From Prostheceraeus crozeri (Eukaryota; Platyhelminthes; Polycladida; Euryleptidae), in NCBI GenBank assembly GCA_907163375.1, contig CAJQUW010008947.1:124001-188000 (forward strand): 64,000 bases of DNA, written 5' to 3'. Numbering within the stretch: position 1 is the first letter of the stretch; the number at the start of each line of letters is the position of its first letter. This document shows, in pieces, positions 45,301 to 57,908 of the stretch. Below the pieces are notes generated by a model, which searched no databases, was not told where the DNA came from, and was given only the letters and a program-made list of their open reading frames with translations. The translations under genes were made by a program, and so were the position numbers.

Positions 45301-46180
45301 TTGCGTGACTATTTGTCGGCGAATAAAAGCATGTCATGTTCGTACGAACATAAAGCATGTCAGGCGGGACAAATGTCTACGATCAAATAAACAATGCTCT
45401 GACCATTTTCCTGGTTGTAGCGTGAAACATGAAATACGATTTCACAACGTGACATCATCTGTTATATTATGGCTGTTATTTATTATGTCTGTTATATTAT
45501 GATTATTTCAGTTAATCATTTTTCCACATAAAGGAATATAGCAGATTGAGTTGAAGGTGAAATCGACTTGTCATCCCGATTTCATAAAATGATTTTGTTG
45601 CACAGCTCAAGTTCTTAGAAGATTAATTTCGCTTAAGTTTCTACAAATAAGTACTACAAATAGCTCTAGCGCAGCGAGTTATTATGTGGCGAAGCAGTTA
45701 TTTGTGTTCTGATTTAGCAACAGTGACAATCAATCCAACATTCTATGTGTATCAACTATTTGTGTCATATTGTGTCAAGAAGCATCAGAGTTTGTCGCAT
45801 AGATGCGGAGTCTGATTCCCATCAAATTATATGAATCCAAATGATAAACTCATATTTTGTATCGTCACAAAAATTTGTAAGCAATTCTACTTATTCGATG
45901 TTAAATTGATATGTCGACTTTGCAACGTCAGAGATCACGTCAGTAAATTGTGACTTCTTCAAGTAGTGCACTTGTATACCATCAAAGCGGAAAGTTAACA
46001 TTTTCCAATCGTAAAATCACTCGAACATAGCACAATTTATCCAATTATAGAATTAAACAACATCTTCCTTATTAGTATGTAATTTTGACTTCAGTAACTA
46101 TCAACAAATGTCATTTGATTCAATGAGCCATCTATCACATTCCCGCCAGAGAGTTGTTTACTTTACTGCTTATTTAAGAA
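42380..46180. other. No gene; AT-rich with AATTAATTG-type repeats
   Basis: Repeated TGCAATTAA(T/C)(T/C)GATT words lie at 43370-43810 in both orientations, and a (TATATAA)n segment at 45065-45105. No coding frame I trust. Confidence 0.4.
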
Positions 46181-47504
46181 TTCCAATAAGTGGTCCCCCC
46201 TCCGTTAGCGCCACCCCATTACAGCGACCACTATTCTGCAACGACCGCTTTCCCACATTCCGGACAATTTTCCAATGTATTGACTCCCCAGCAGCGACCA
46301 CTCCTCTACAACGACCGAGTGTAGACGAAATGCTTTGAATTTTTAACCCCTCTAGCGACCACATATAGACATACAGCTTTATGTAAATTGCCGAATGTGT
46401 GAAAAGAGGTTAATCTCGTACATTTCTTACCCCACTTTCCTAAGTCACAGCCTCAACAAAATTTTTGCTTGTTTGTATATAAAATGAGCATTGACATAAG
46501 CAAACAGAGAATACTGACTAACCGTTGAATGAATTAATGTGTGTCGCTTACACGAAAATTACATTTTTTCCGATCACTGCTGTTACAGAGCGCCACGAAG
46601 CACTTGTGGCCTGGTATATCCATAGAGGTATTATTTTGATTCTAGTTGCAAATTTGTGTAAATCACACAAGTGGGACTGAGATATTCAATCCTGTCCAAG
46701 TTGACTTCGCCACCTTTTTTGAATGTTAGCGCTTGCTCGTTATGATGCTGTTTGAAAGTTAATCCTGTTTTTTGAGTGGTATGGAGTTCTTTCATGTTTA
46801 CTGAAAGGTGAAAGCAATTTATAATGCTTTTATTGTTGGCACTTTTGTCTCCGTTGGATTGTCTTGAAGTCAATTCTCTTCTCTTCTCTGCCTGATATAA
46901 AAAGCTTCAAATATATGTTCTTTTTTGAAATATTTGTGCGATCTTAAGTTAACAAAATCTATGAGTTATATGATGTTATGGTCTATGAGTAATATTTAAA
47001 CATCACTATAGTTTTCATATCAAGCCCCTCCTTAATTCCCCTTTTTTCTCGCTTATTATTGTAAGCTGTAGATGTAGAAATGCATCATAAATAAAAATAT
47101 CCTGAAAGATGCAGATGATGTTGAAATTGCACACCATCACTTCACGGCATGAGGTGCTACCGTTATCATTCAATGCTACCTACGTATTGCTGTTCTGTTA
47201 TTGAGTTTTCATCGATTAGATTCACTAAATGACACATTACTTTTCATAATTGAAATGAAGAATTGGTGAAGTCTACATACTTCCTAGGAAGGAACGACTG
47301 TGATTCCTTAGGTAGCACAATCAATTAGACTGTCTAGCAGTTAATGTTTGCATGCAGTTCATCCGAAATAATCGATTTTTCCACACAGTTTCATAGGCCA
47401 ATCATTGTTACTTAAGTTATAATTCTTTTAAATATTTCTCTCATGATATCACATATGTCCAATTGTCCATCCTTCTTCCATGCAAGGACTGTAAGAATAT
47501 CCTC

Positions 47505-47655
47505 ACTAGGCTCCTAACCTAAAGTCCTTCCTTGTTGCTCACATGACTGCGAAACTGTCCTCACACAATTCCTTACCTCAAATCTTTCCTTCCTTGATCC
47601 AATGACTGCGAAACTGTCCTCAACTCAGTTCCTTACCTCAAGTCCTTCCTTCCCA
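47505..47655 (+). repeat. About 63-bp minisatellite
   Basis: Two to three units with ATGACTGCGAAACTGTCCTC followed by TTCCTTACCTCAA and CTTTCCTTCC. Confidence 0.7.
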
Positions 47656-48186
47656 GAAAAAGAGGCATTACTTTGATATAGCCTACTTTCAAAACTACAG
47701 CAAGCATTAACACAGCATTCATATCCAACTTTGCATAGTTATGTTTGCCTAATTTTAAGGGGCCTAATTTTAAGAAGCTTGATTTCAAAAGTGTTCGACT
47801 TAGTAAAAGAAAATGAATACATGTATGTACTTAGTCCTGCACAATCACTTTCCGTTGTGTGTAATTTACCTATGGTACAATGTGGAAAAAAGAAGGCAAC
47901 AATGTTTCCCGTAATGATGATATCTGTATCCATGCATGTGAAAGATGTTTCAGAAATCTCAGTTAGCGTATATCTGCATATGTATTCATGGCATTGCTGC
48001 CCAGACAATTTCAATTAACAATAGTATTAACATGGATTTTTTCGGGCAACAATGTGGGACGTTTTCAGGCGCTTATGCGCCCTCAAATGTCTTACATGGT
48101 TTTCCTCGAAAATCCATGTTTATGTTATATTGAGAGGCAACGTCGGTGCTCGAAATACAAGTTGGCTATCTATCACAAATAGTGCA

Positions 48187-49022
48187 GGCTACAAGGTATA
48201 CCCAATACAAGTTTTGGGCCAAAACTTGGGTCAAAACTCAAAACCCAATCCCAAGTTTCAATAAATAAGTAGATTGAAGTAAACGAAGTGCATTCTTTGT
48301 ATTTTGTGCTCACACAAAGATTCTTCTATAGGCCAAAATTCCCGTTGGGCCAATAAGTGTGGTATTAGTGGGAAACGACGCTTTATTGCAATAACTGTAA
48401 TTAGCAGCCTAAGTACATCTACTACCGGTACATTATAAAGCTTTCCTTTGATTTAACCTATATTGACAAATTGAAGATTTTTGATTTAATTATTAAATTA
48501 CACATTACTCATAACAAAGCAATTGTTTACATCTTATCATTCAGAAATATTAACAGACTTAATAAATCTTATGTAGCTGAGTACTGAGTGCATGGTCAAA
48601 CATATTTAGAATGCGAAATTGGAATGAATTCATTTTTGGTTGAATGTCGGCTATCGCAGACAGTTTAGGGCGCGAAGATAACTGCGAAGATATAACATAC
48701 ATGCATATGAAATACAAACAAAATCAAGATGCACAAATGCAACAAAATACATGCAAGGTTACAGCAAAAACAATATGTACGAAATTTCAATGTGCGGTGT
48801 TGTCAAGCCCAAAATAAAATAGCTAATAATCACATGAACTTCATTTTTGAAATGTTATGTGAATTCAGTGGAATTTTGATGGAAAAATTAGAACTTCCTG
48901 CTCCTGTCATGTAGTTCTCCAAAGATTCAAATAAAAATATTAATTTTTCTTACTTGCAATTTGTATAATTTGTATCATTTACCCAGGGTCGACCCAAAAC
49001 CCAAGGTCCAACCTTGTAGGCC
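48187..49022. mobile_element. Non-autonomous element with GGCTACAAGGT ends
   Basis: GGCTACAAGGT (48187) recurs inverted as ACCTTGTAGGCC (49011-49022). Both are followed inward by CCCAA/TTGGG-rich sequence like that at 22.2-22.4 kb. Nested within the pogo-like candidate. Confidence 0.45.
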
Positions 49023-49121
49023 ACATATTGAAGAAAACACCAATTCCTAGAGCGAGCATCCTCCCTCCAAAGACCACTTTTCCTTACTCCCTTCAGTGGT
49101 CGTTGTAAAGGGGACCACTGC

Positions 49122-50400
49122 ATAAGCTTGTCTGATTCAGTAAGCATTGCAAGAGTTTTCCAAAAGTACAACTTGGTTTGACTTTTAGTTAAAAATAGTC
49201 AAGAACCAGCTTCCAAAAAAAAAAGATTCTTCCGATTAATTTTTTAATTTGTAATTCATTAAAGTCTTCGAAAAAGCAATTTTGATGATTATAACTCTGC
49301 AGCCACGTTGGCGTGGTTGGTTCCCCATGTGATTACTGTTGCTTCCTGAAATCATATCTCCATGACGGACTTATCTGTACTTGTACAAGGAATTGAAGAC
49401 AAATAAATTCATACTGATACGTCCGTCAATGCAAAAGTCTAATTCCGAAGTGGAAATGTTATCAATCCCATTTTTTAGGTCCACATCACCGATGGTGTCT
49501 CAAAATGTCACTGGAAGTTTGCCTCTACGTTTATTTTCATTATCAGGCACCAACTTTCTGTTGAAAGTGATTTTTATGAGCTTCTCGATTCGAGTACCCA
49601 AAAGACGACATTGAGATTTCGCATGTATGTTATCCTGGAAACACAAGCCCTGGTCGCAGCCCACAGGCATCCTTCTGCTGCCGTCTGCTCATGCCATGAA
49701 ATGATCACAACATCAATGCTGCGACCATGACTGTCAAGAAGCTACGAGCACACTGTGATTACATGGTACATTGCATTCAAGTCCCGATATAGATATTGAT
49801 AAAATGCACGGATAATGTTGTATCAAAATGCATAAATAGAACATGCAAGTAAATGCAATATGAATATTGATACCTACATACAAAATTTGCGTTATAGCAA
49901 AAGGAAAAATATAAACCATTAAGTCTTACCGCAACACCTCACATGGATCAATTTGTTGGAGTACGGATTACATACAACTAAAACTTCTCCAGTATTTGGA
50001 TATTTTACGCAATGACATTCATTGAGTAATCTACATGATTTGACCTATTTAACCTATCCTTGCGCTAGATACACGTCTATGCAATATAATGATTGATTCC
50101 GTAGATAAGGTGAATTGGTATCGCATAGAGTAGGCCGGTTTCAAAGTTTTCACACTTACTGCTTACTAAGCCTACTCACAGACTCGGAATCCCATCAAAT
50201 TGATAAGACTCCACATCCGTGGACTTTGTCGATAGAGGTGACCCGTCTGGTCTTCTGACTTCTTGGGCCACTTTTTTGGTGCAGGTGATTTGTTCAAGGC
50301 GGTCAATTTGACTTATTTTATCAAGGGAGGACGCGAAGTGGTCCTATTACAGTGATGTTCTGGAAGGAAGGTTTCGGTGTACATAGGAATGACGAAAGGA
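49122..50400. other. No feature recognised
   Basis: Only short frames without motifs. Confidence 0.35.
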
Positions 50401-50443
50401 CGAACAGTAGTATTCAATGTATTTTGGATGAACCCGCTACACG

Positions 50444-50821
50444 ATGCAACACATAATGGTTCACATTATAAGATTAATTATTAAGACCGATGTAAAGATT
50501 GTTTCGATTTCCAGGGTCGGTAAACAGATAGGGCAGAGGCCTCGGTTGATAAAGGTTTCCACCACTGATCGCGATGAAAGAAATAAAGTGCTGAGTGGTG
50601 CAAAAGCTTTGAAGAATAACAGTAGATATAAGAACGTTTATATCAATCCGGACATGTGTTTCCTAGACCGTAAAGAAAATAAAAGACTACGTAACGCCGT
50701 AAAATATCTCCGAGAGATCCATCCTCAGAAAAAAGTTGTTCTATACAAAGGAAAAGTCTTGGTTGATGGTGAGACCTATGATACTGAAAACCCTTTGAGT
50801 CATATATTTCCTGATGTTTGA
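50444..50821 (+). CDS. LINE ORF1 protein, C-terminal part (125 aa)
   Basis: The protein contains RPRLIKVSTTDRDERNKVL, then a basic region KNNSRYKNVYINPDMCFLDR and RLRNAVKYLREIHPQKKVV. This is the layout of the C-terminal nucleic-acid-binding domain of LINE ORF1 proteins: a short beta region and a basic helical stretch ending before ORF2. Upstream frames look scrambled, so ORF1 is truncated. The start ATG at 50444 is just the first available one. Confidence 0.65.
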   Translation: MQHIMVHIIRLIIKTDVKIVSISRVGKQIGQRPRLIKVSTTDRDERNKVLSGAKALKNNSRYKNVYINPDMCFLDRKENKRLRNAVKYLREIHPQKKVVLYKGKVLVDGETYDTENPLSHIFPDV

Positions 50822-50833
50822 CTACATTTTCGT

Positions 50834-53497
50834 ATGCCTAATGATCGCAACAACCGCAAAGGAAAATGCAATACTTTCAATACTCTTCAACTGCCATCAT
50901 TATGTACAATAAATGCAAGATCCTTAAAAAACAAAATTGATGAGTTGCACATTTTTATTAAATCACAAAATTTGAATATAATTTGCATAACGGAAACATG
51001 GTTGGACGAGACTGTTGAAAATTCCACCATTTCGATTCCCGATTTCATCGTTCATCGAGCTGACAGACATGATTCAAGAAAAGGGGGTGGATTGTGTTGC
51101 CTTGTTAATTCTTCCTTTAATTCTCAGACTCTGTTTCATGCAACAAATAATCCTGATGTTGAACTATTATTGGTCAAAGTTTCATATATGTCTTTTCATT
51201 GTTTGATCGCCACATTATATTTTCCTCAGGGCAGTATCCTAAATCAGGATAGACATCGCAGAGCATGTGACTTCATTGTCTCAGTGATTGATAAAGAGTT
51301 GTATCGTTTTCCTAATTGTTCTGTAATTCTTATTGGTGATTTTAATAGGTTCAGCACACAAACGCTAGAAAGCAATTTTTGTATTAAGAACATTATTGAT
51401 ATACCTACTCGTAATGACGCTACGCTGGATCTTATTTTGATACCAGAAGAATATATTCCTTTTTATCAGCCTTGTACAACGTTTGCTCCTCTTGCTTCTA
51501 GCGACCATGATATTGTAATCGTAAAACCACAGCATAAAATCATTTTTGACAATCCCCTTGTAAAGGTAATCGATTTTAGACATTCGAACATTGAAGCAGT
51601 TTCCCTCTTTATACGTGAGCTCGACTGGGAGGCTTTGTTTGACAACTGCGACTTGGACAGTGCTTGTACTATTTTCTATGAAAAGCTACGGGCGGGCCTA
51701 CAATTGCTTCCTTGTAACTATGTGAAACGATCATCCCGAGATCCACCTTGGTTCACAAACGTTGTAAAGGTCCTAATAAACAAGCGATTCTCTGTGTACA
51801 GGTCAAAGAACTGGCATCTTTACAATCACTACAAAGAAAAAGTTAAGAAGGCTATTTACAGCGCGAAGAAAAATTGGGGAAACCGATTGCTTAACGAAGG
51901 GCACTCTGTTTGGGATATCTACAAAAAGATAAAAGATGATCGCAATACTGTCGGAAACTGGGTACTTAACTGTAAGCCTGATACCGATATTAACGAGATT
52001 CTCAATGAAATTTTGGTTACAGTCTCCTCTTCTTTTGTACCGAAACAGCACACCATTCAGCTTACTAAATCTTTCACAGTGCCATTCCAATTTGAAGAAA
52101 GTGAGGTTTCCAGTATGTTGAAGAATGTGAACCCTCGTAAATCACCGGGTTCAGACAATATACCATCCCTTGTCTGGTCAAAGTTGGCTGACAGTGTCTC
52201 CAGACCCTTAACGATGCTGTTCAACTCTTGCCTCAAAGCTGCAGATTTGCCTCTGTATTGGAAGCGTGCCGACGTGATTCCACTCCCAAAATCATCTCCT
52301 CCAAGACTTGCAGAAATAAGGCCAATATCTCTCCTTCCAATACCCGAGCGAATATTTCAGAAGAGTCTACTTAAGAGAATCAAATCTGAGTTCCTTACAC
52401 GCTTCGACCGTGGTCAGTTCGCTTATCGTCCCAAGGGATCCACAGTATGTGCCCTAATTGAGCTGGAGAACTTTTTGACAACAAGTCTTCAGGAGCCTGA
52501 TGTAATAGCTTGCCACGCTGTGTGCGTTGATCTAATGAAGGGGTTCGACAAGATTCCACATGACTTCCTTATTCAGAAGATGATAAATGATAATTTTAGT
52601 GAATTTACGATTTCTTTTGTCCACAATTATCTTTCATCAAGACAAATGAGAATACGATGGAAGGATTCTGCAAGCAGATGTACTCAAATGACCAGTGGAA
52701 TTCCTCAGGGATCATCGATAGGTCCTCTGATTTTTGGTTATTTTGTCTCAGATCTTTCCTCTGATCAAAAATCAAACTCCACATTATTGGTCAAGTACGC
52801 CGACGACATCATCTGTGTTGGAAAGATCTACAAAGATTGCAACGTGTCACCCGTTTCGGAAGTGTACGAAAGTATTGTTCTTTGGACTAAAGAAAATAGA
52901 ATGTCCGTTAAAGAAAATAAATGCCATCAGTTTTTTATTTCATCAAATAGACAGTTCGACCAAGGAAAGTTTCAAATTCGCACGATTCCTGTTCGAGAAA
53001 CAGTACAGATACTCGGTGTGTGTTTTGATGAACAACTACGATGGAAAAAGCATGTCGAGCAAATCTGCAAGAGGGCGTCTTCAAGGATATTTGTTCTACG
53101 CCAATTACGAGACATTATCCCGAAAGTTCAGCTGATCACGATTTATCAGAACTGCATCCGGAGCATTCTTGAGTATGCAGCTCCATTGTTCACTAACTTA
53201 TCAAAACTGTCTGAAATTGAGATTGATAGAATTCAAAGGAGGGCTCATATTATTGTGTGCGGTGTTAACTGTGACTGCAATAACTTTTTACCTCTCGCTT
53301 ATCGACGGAAAATAATTGGCTACAAACTTTTTCAGCAGATCGTCTCAGAAAGTGATCATCCTCTGCATCATCTGTGCTTACCTTTTTTGCCATATTCAAG
53401 ACAGTTCCGACTTCCATCTATCACTTCCGCGCTCCGCAGTAAAAGCTTCATCATATCGATGTCTCAGTTATCCAACAGTGGTTTCACTTTAATTTAA
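50834..53497 (+). CDS. LINE ORF2: AP-like endonuclease and reverse transcriptase (887 aa)
   Basis: An uninterrupted frame. The endonuclease domain (about 20-235) keeps N27 in NARSLKNK, E54 in TETWLD, D169 and N171 in GDFN, and D224-H225 in SSDHD. These are the metal and catalytic residues that nick the target DNA for target-primed reverse transcription. The RT (about 420-720) shows KSPGSDNIP, RPISLLPI, QFAYRPKGST, motif A as CVDLMKGFD, GIPQGSSIGP and the catalytic YADD (from residue 655). A thumb region follows with RWKKHVEQI and LEYAAPLF, and no RNase H. All key residues are present and there is no stop, so this insertion is young or under constraint. It lacks a full ORF1. Confidence 0.92.
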   Translation: MPNDRNNRKGKCNTFNTLQLPSLCTINARSLKNKIDELHIFIKSQNLNIICITETWLDETVENSTISIPDFIVHRADRHDSRKGGGLCCLVNSSFNSQTLFHATNNPDVELLLVKVSYMSFHCLIATLYFPQGSILNQDRHRRACDFIVSVIDKELYRFPNCSVILIGDFNRFSTQTLESNFCIKNIIDIPTRNDATLDLILIPEEYIPFYQPCTTFAPLASSDHDIVIVKPQHKIIFDNPLVKVIDFRHSNIEAVSLFIRELDWEALFDNCDLDSACTIFYEKLRAGLQLLPCNYVKRSSRDPPWFTNVVKVLINKRFSVYRSKNWHLYNHYKEKVKKAIYSAKKNWGNRLLNEGHSVWDIYKKIKDDRNTVGNWVLNCKPDTDINEILNEILVTVSSSFVPKQHTIQLTKSFTVPFQFEESEVSSMLKNVNPRKSPGSDNIPSLVWSKLADSVSRPLTMLFNSCLKAADLPLYWKRADVIPLPKSSPPRLAEIRPISLLPIPERIFQKSLLKRIKSEFLTRFDRGQFAYRPKGSTVCALIELENFLTTSLQEPDVIACHAVCVDLMKGFDKIPHDFLIQKMINDNFSEFTISFVHNYLSSRQMRIRWKDSASRCTQMTSGIPQGSSIGPLIFGYFVSDLSSDQKSNSTLLVKYADDIICVGKIYKDCNVSPVSEVYESIVLWTKENRMSVKENKCHQFFISSNRQFDQGKFQIRTIPVRETVQILGVCFDEQLRWKKHVEQICKRASSRIFVLRQLRDIIPKVQLITIYQNCIRSILEYAAPLFTNLSKLSEIEIDRIQRRAHIIVCGVNCDCNNFLPLAYRRKIIGYKLFQQIVSESDHPLHHLCLPFLPYSRQFRLPSITSALRSKSFIISMSQLSNSGFTLI

Positions 53498-53643
53498 ATG
53501 TAACTTCCAGAATGTATCTTGTTAAGAATTATTTTATTTTTCATTTCATTTGGAATATTTATCTTTGTGTTGTCCGCTCCACGATTTTCATTATTGGGGC
53601 GTTTTCTTCAAAATATACGTCTTTATTATTATTATTATTATTA

Positions 53644-54030
53644 ACCTTATCTACTGTTTGCTGCCGTCCTTTGAAAACTACACGACATGACCCTAAAAGC
53701 TGTTGATGCATGACTTACATTTTGATAAAGTACTTAATTCAAAGGTTTGAATTAATCTACCTTTGTAAGCATTCTGTGCGATAGCTTCCAATGACAAACA
53801 TCGACTTTCAAATTGATGGTCAGTTTATAACAAACATAAGATTTGCAATTAGCAAGTTAGTGAAATTTCGAAGGACATTCATTAAATATCACTTCAAACA
53901 CACTACTGGCAAATCGCATGAGTTTAGTGCGCCTGCGACAATTAGTAAATGCTGGTTTTTGCAAGCACAATATAAATAGAACAATTCAATATTAGGTTGC
54001 ATTCTCAGTTGAAAAAAATGGGAACAGACA
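53644..54030. repeat. Half copy of the fold-back repeat
   Basis: 53838-53973 matches the left half of the fold-back element at 54031-54467, starting AAGATTTGCAATTAGCAAG. The rest of this stretch is unassigned. Confidence 0.6.
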
Positions 54031-54467
54031 TGAATATTAGGAATCACCAGCAGCTCTAGTTCACATCTCTCAACATTGACACAACTCCCTATTTAAAGTT
54101 GCAGCCATGCCCGGATGAATTTAAGATTTGCAATTAGCAAGTTAGTGAAATTTCGACGGACATTCATTAAATATCACTTTAAAAACACTACTGGCAAATC
54201 GCATGAGTTAGTGCGCCTGCGACAATCAATAAGTGCTGCTTTTGGCAAGAACAATTAAAAATTAAGCATTTGTTGATTAGGCGCACTAACTTAGGCGATT
54301 TGTCAGTATTGTGTTTACAGTGACATCTGGTGAATGCCGGTCGAGATTTCACTAACTTGCATGCTAATTGCAAATCTCAAATTTACCTGGCTGAAACTTC
54401 AAATAGGGAGTTGTGTCGATGATGAGAAATGTGAACTAGGCATGCTGATGATTCCTGATATTGAATG
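54031..54467. mobile_element. Fold-back element, about 437 bp
   Basis: Two arms of about 210 bp are inverted with perhaps 80 percent match. Inner pairs include TTAGTGCGCCT (54210) with AGGCGCACTAA (54280). Outer pairs include ACAACTCCCTATTT (54080) with AAATAGGGAGTTGT (54405). No ORF. A non-autonomous fold-back or hairpin transposon. Confidence 0.75.
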
Positions 54468-54479
54468 AAACAAACATGA

Positions 54480-55525
54480 GTCCATAAATTTTTTCGTCTC
54501 ATCAAATATATCATAGATGTCAACTGCAGTCTCCGAAATGGTATCTCCCATGGACATCTATACCATAGACTTTAGGAATACAATAGAATTCAGAAGTCTA
54601 TGTCTATACAATCAGGGACTACTAGGATATCTATATAGGCTGTCGAGCAGGTTGTAAATGTAGATGTCCGAACCTCCTCATCATTCCACCATCTGGCAAA
54701 TGTCGTCGACATATGCCCATGTGCCTATATAGACTCCATTTCGATAACATGTGGCGAGACCGACAGCCATTGATCAGAACTGCCTGGATCAGATGGAAAC
54801 TTGCAGAGACTGACTTCTTCATCTTCATTTTAGTTTATTTTCATTTAGTGCAGCACGAACAGCAGTGATGAAATATTGTTTTTCTTGGGAATGAAACAGA
54901 TTCTCGCATTGGCAGTGAAAATTGGCAAGATATTCACTCCTCTCCCAGCTGACACGACTTCAACATTCATAACGTTATCCAGGATTGTCTATAATGGGTG
55001 TGGTAAGTGAGTGGAGTCTATGAATTCATACCGAACATTTTGAAACAGTCAATTTTGATACAGCATTTATTTTGTCATTTCAATCCATGAGTCGACAACC
55101 AAAATATTTCCAAAAATCCTTGCTGTAGCTAATACAGTCTACTATTACTTTTGACAGTAGTCAGTTTTAACAGATGTTTTATGCAAGTGACTGTGATATT
55201 GTGATACGATACAAACTCAGAACCGTTCTGCATGTAATTGAAGAAAAGCGGAGTGATTTGTAACTGCAATCAATTACATTTTATGAGTAACTGGCACAAG
55301 TCTGAGCTCACACAGGACAGTGAATTCGAAGCGGCCAATCTGAAAATTAGGCAAATCCATAAGAAGAAATATGAATATAGTCGTAATCCGATCTCTAAAC
55401 TTGACGACGTCATGTTTCTCAGGATAGTTTGATAATTAATAGTTTTATCATTTATGATCACTGCCTATTGTGTGAATGTCAAGTGAGAAAATTAAAAAGA
55501 TACTTTTGATGTCAATATAAAGAGT

Positions 55526-55594
<69 letters not shown>

Positions 55595-56230
55595 TAGAGT
55601 GTCGACTCAAACAAGTATCTGTATACAGTGAAAATTTTCATATCAAAAGATTCAGTTTTTTGCGGAGATTGCGTTCCCGTGACCCAAAAAATAATTTGAG
55701 CAGTTTTAAAAAAGTCAAAATTTTGCCAATTTAAATACTACCGAGATGACTCTCCTATATAAGTAGCATGAAACAAGTTGGATATCAAAAGGAATGAATG
55801 TTTGCTAATCGTCCCAAGTAGGCGTAAATCCAGCTGATTATCAAGGGAATTTCATGCTCCACATTATAATGGACGTCTTCATGAAAAATTAAGGATATTA
55901 TTCATGCTTTCTTGGCTGAAATTTCAAGTTTTTAATTCAATTTTCACCGGCATGATTTTATGATCCACTGACCTAAATGTTTCATTTCTTGAATTTCAAT
56001 AGTGATGTGGATCCATTTACGTCCTTCAAAGTTAATTGAAATCATTGTCTTTGAATCTGTGATTTTGCCATGCCAGTGGCAGCTGTTGCCTGATCACGCT
56101 TAAGAATATTCTCTTGAGGTTCAGCAGGAAAGCAATAGCGCAGGTCATCGAGTTGCCAATTCAACAAACATTACCTCACCAAGGCTTTCAGATACGGACT
56201 ATCTATGAAGTAATATCATTTCCTTCTGCT
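54480..56230. other. No gene; contains an (AT)n microsatellite
   Basis: A pure (AT)n run spans about 55530-55592. A short inverted pair around TAGACTT/AAGTCTA sits near 54565-54605. No coding frame supported. Confidence 0.5.
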
Positions 56231-56234
56231 TTAT

Positions 56235-57060
56235 GCTATCATGATCAGTCAATTCCGTTGTAATTTCTTCAAAACTGCAAAAATGCGCATATCTCACATT
56301 TGGAAACAACCGACTGTATCTCCTTTGAGTTCATTTAATAAAATCGAAAGTGAATACACATTTGGGATTTAATAAATGTAGAGTTACCACTCTACCTAAT
56401 ATACCTACTCTATGTGTCAATATACTTAAAATATGATTCCAAATTGATATACATGTCCCTTGTAAAATTGCAGAAGCTATCATTCTTTTTAGGAACATCT
56501 GTGAATATGGTGGCTACTTTTCTAAATTTAGTAGTATAATAATCATTTCTTAATAAATAACGTCGGAGGAAATTCAGGGACTCATGTCTGTTAGTCACTT
56601 AGTGTTATTGACCTAATTGACTGTTTTGCGAATGCGGCGATAATTTGCATTTCTAAAATTGTTTGATACAGCTAGTCCATACTCGTAAGCATGTAATGCA
56701 CTTTTTTTGTAGAGCTCTTCAAGGCCATTCTAGCGCAGGCCAAGATTGTTTCGGATTTTATTCATTTTGTACTCCAAGTGGCCTGTAAGGAGCTATACTA
56801 AAATTTTGCTCTCTAGTAGAAACCACAATTGGAAACTACTTTCTGATCAGAAAATTATGATGGAAAAATCTAATGTTAATCGCATTGATAATACCGTAGA
56901 AATCCGACTATCGCTTTGCTAAGTGAGTTGTCCTTTCTTGGAAATAGATGTTTTAGTCCGCAGTCAGAACGTGTTTCTGCAGGGAGCGAGGCCGAAAATA
57001 AGACTTCCATAGAATACTACGAATCTGTGCGTCTACCGAGTCCTAGTTAGTTCCTCTTAG
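56235..57060. repeat. Dispersed repeat, copy 2
   Basis: 56235-56415 matches 40130-40315. The far side (56960-57060) carries the family X end inverted (GCGAGGCCGAAAATAAG). It may be one element of about 800 bp with inverted ends. Confidence 0.5.
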
Positions 57061-57439
57061 GGGTCTGTAACGGTTCGCATGTAGCAGCGAAGCAAGAGAG
57101 AACCAGCTCATGTAGTGCGTAACAGGTGAATAGATGATTATTATTCAATCACATTTGCATTCAAAGGCAAATAAGAGAAATAACAGTTGACGTAACAAAA
57201 CAAAAAGCGGCATTTGCAATGCGTAGTCATAAATAATGAAATAAGCAGAACATAACACGGTCGTAATGCCGGTATTACCGTCATTTTCAATTTTTCCGGA
57301 ATACCGAAAACTGGCTTTAGGATTACAAAATACCGGTTTCTGCTGCATTTCTAGTTTTTAATGTTGCTTGGATATATGAATATTGCGAATTGACAATCTG
57401 AACCAAGTTTTATCGAATTCATCTTTAATATAAGTTCTG

Positions 57440-57535
57440 CATGGCTGGAGATCCAACAAATAATTTAATCTCTTCATGTATTTTTAATAATAATAATAAT
57501 AATAATAAATGTTTATATTTTCCAAATAGAAATCA
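57440..57535 (-). repeat. LINE 3'-tail remnant
   Basis: (AAT)n at 57487-57510 followed by AAATGTTTATATTTTCC, the reverse of a typical LINE tail ending in (TTA)n, similar to the tail at 53600-53643. No RT remains. Confidence 0.4.
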
Positions 57536-57908
57536 AAATTACAAGTCACAAGTAATAAGTCGGTTCAAGTCATCAACGCATAACATCACTATTGTGGAAA
57601 GATACTCAGTAAGCAACAAAAGCAGTTCTCCGGTATGCACTTCTAGTAATGGGGAAGAGAAGCCTGTTTGTCCGCTTCGATCTCTACGGTAAAAGTCGAT
57701 GGAGGATATGTTTTGGAGAAAGGGTTGAACGAAATAGTTGAACGTTAATTTCATCATTAGCGTGAATAAGATGACAACTTCGAAAAATTTAGCTATTCAC
57801 GATTTCAGGAAGTTAAGATGAAGAAGTTGAATTACATCGATTAATGGTTGACACGCCTGTAAAAAGATAGCTTTTGCTTTTGACAGGTGAAATTGATATC
57901 CAAATCTA

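Larger units (their letters stand above)
46188..49121. mobile_element. Possible pogo/Tigger-like element, no transposase found
   Basis: The left AGTGGTCCCCCC and the inverted right AGTGGTCCCCTTTAC, with internal AGCGACCACT words near both ends (46218, 46297, 46356), resemble pogo-type TIRs. The 2.9-kb length would fit. I see no transposase and no clear TA duplication. Confidence 0.35.
50440..53643 (+). mobile_element. LINE, Jockey/CR1-type, 5'-truncated, (TTA)n tail
   Basis: An ORF1 remnant is followed 12 bases later by a complete-looking ORF2 and a short 3' UTR ending in (TTA)n at 53623-53643. Endonuclease + RT without RNase H, plus a short simple-repeat tail, fit the CR1/Jockey group. The 5' junction is not sharp by eye. 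Confidence 0.85.
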
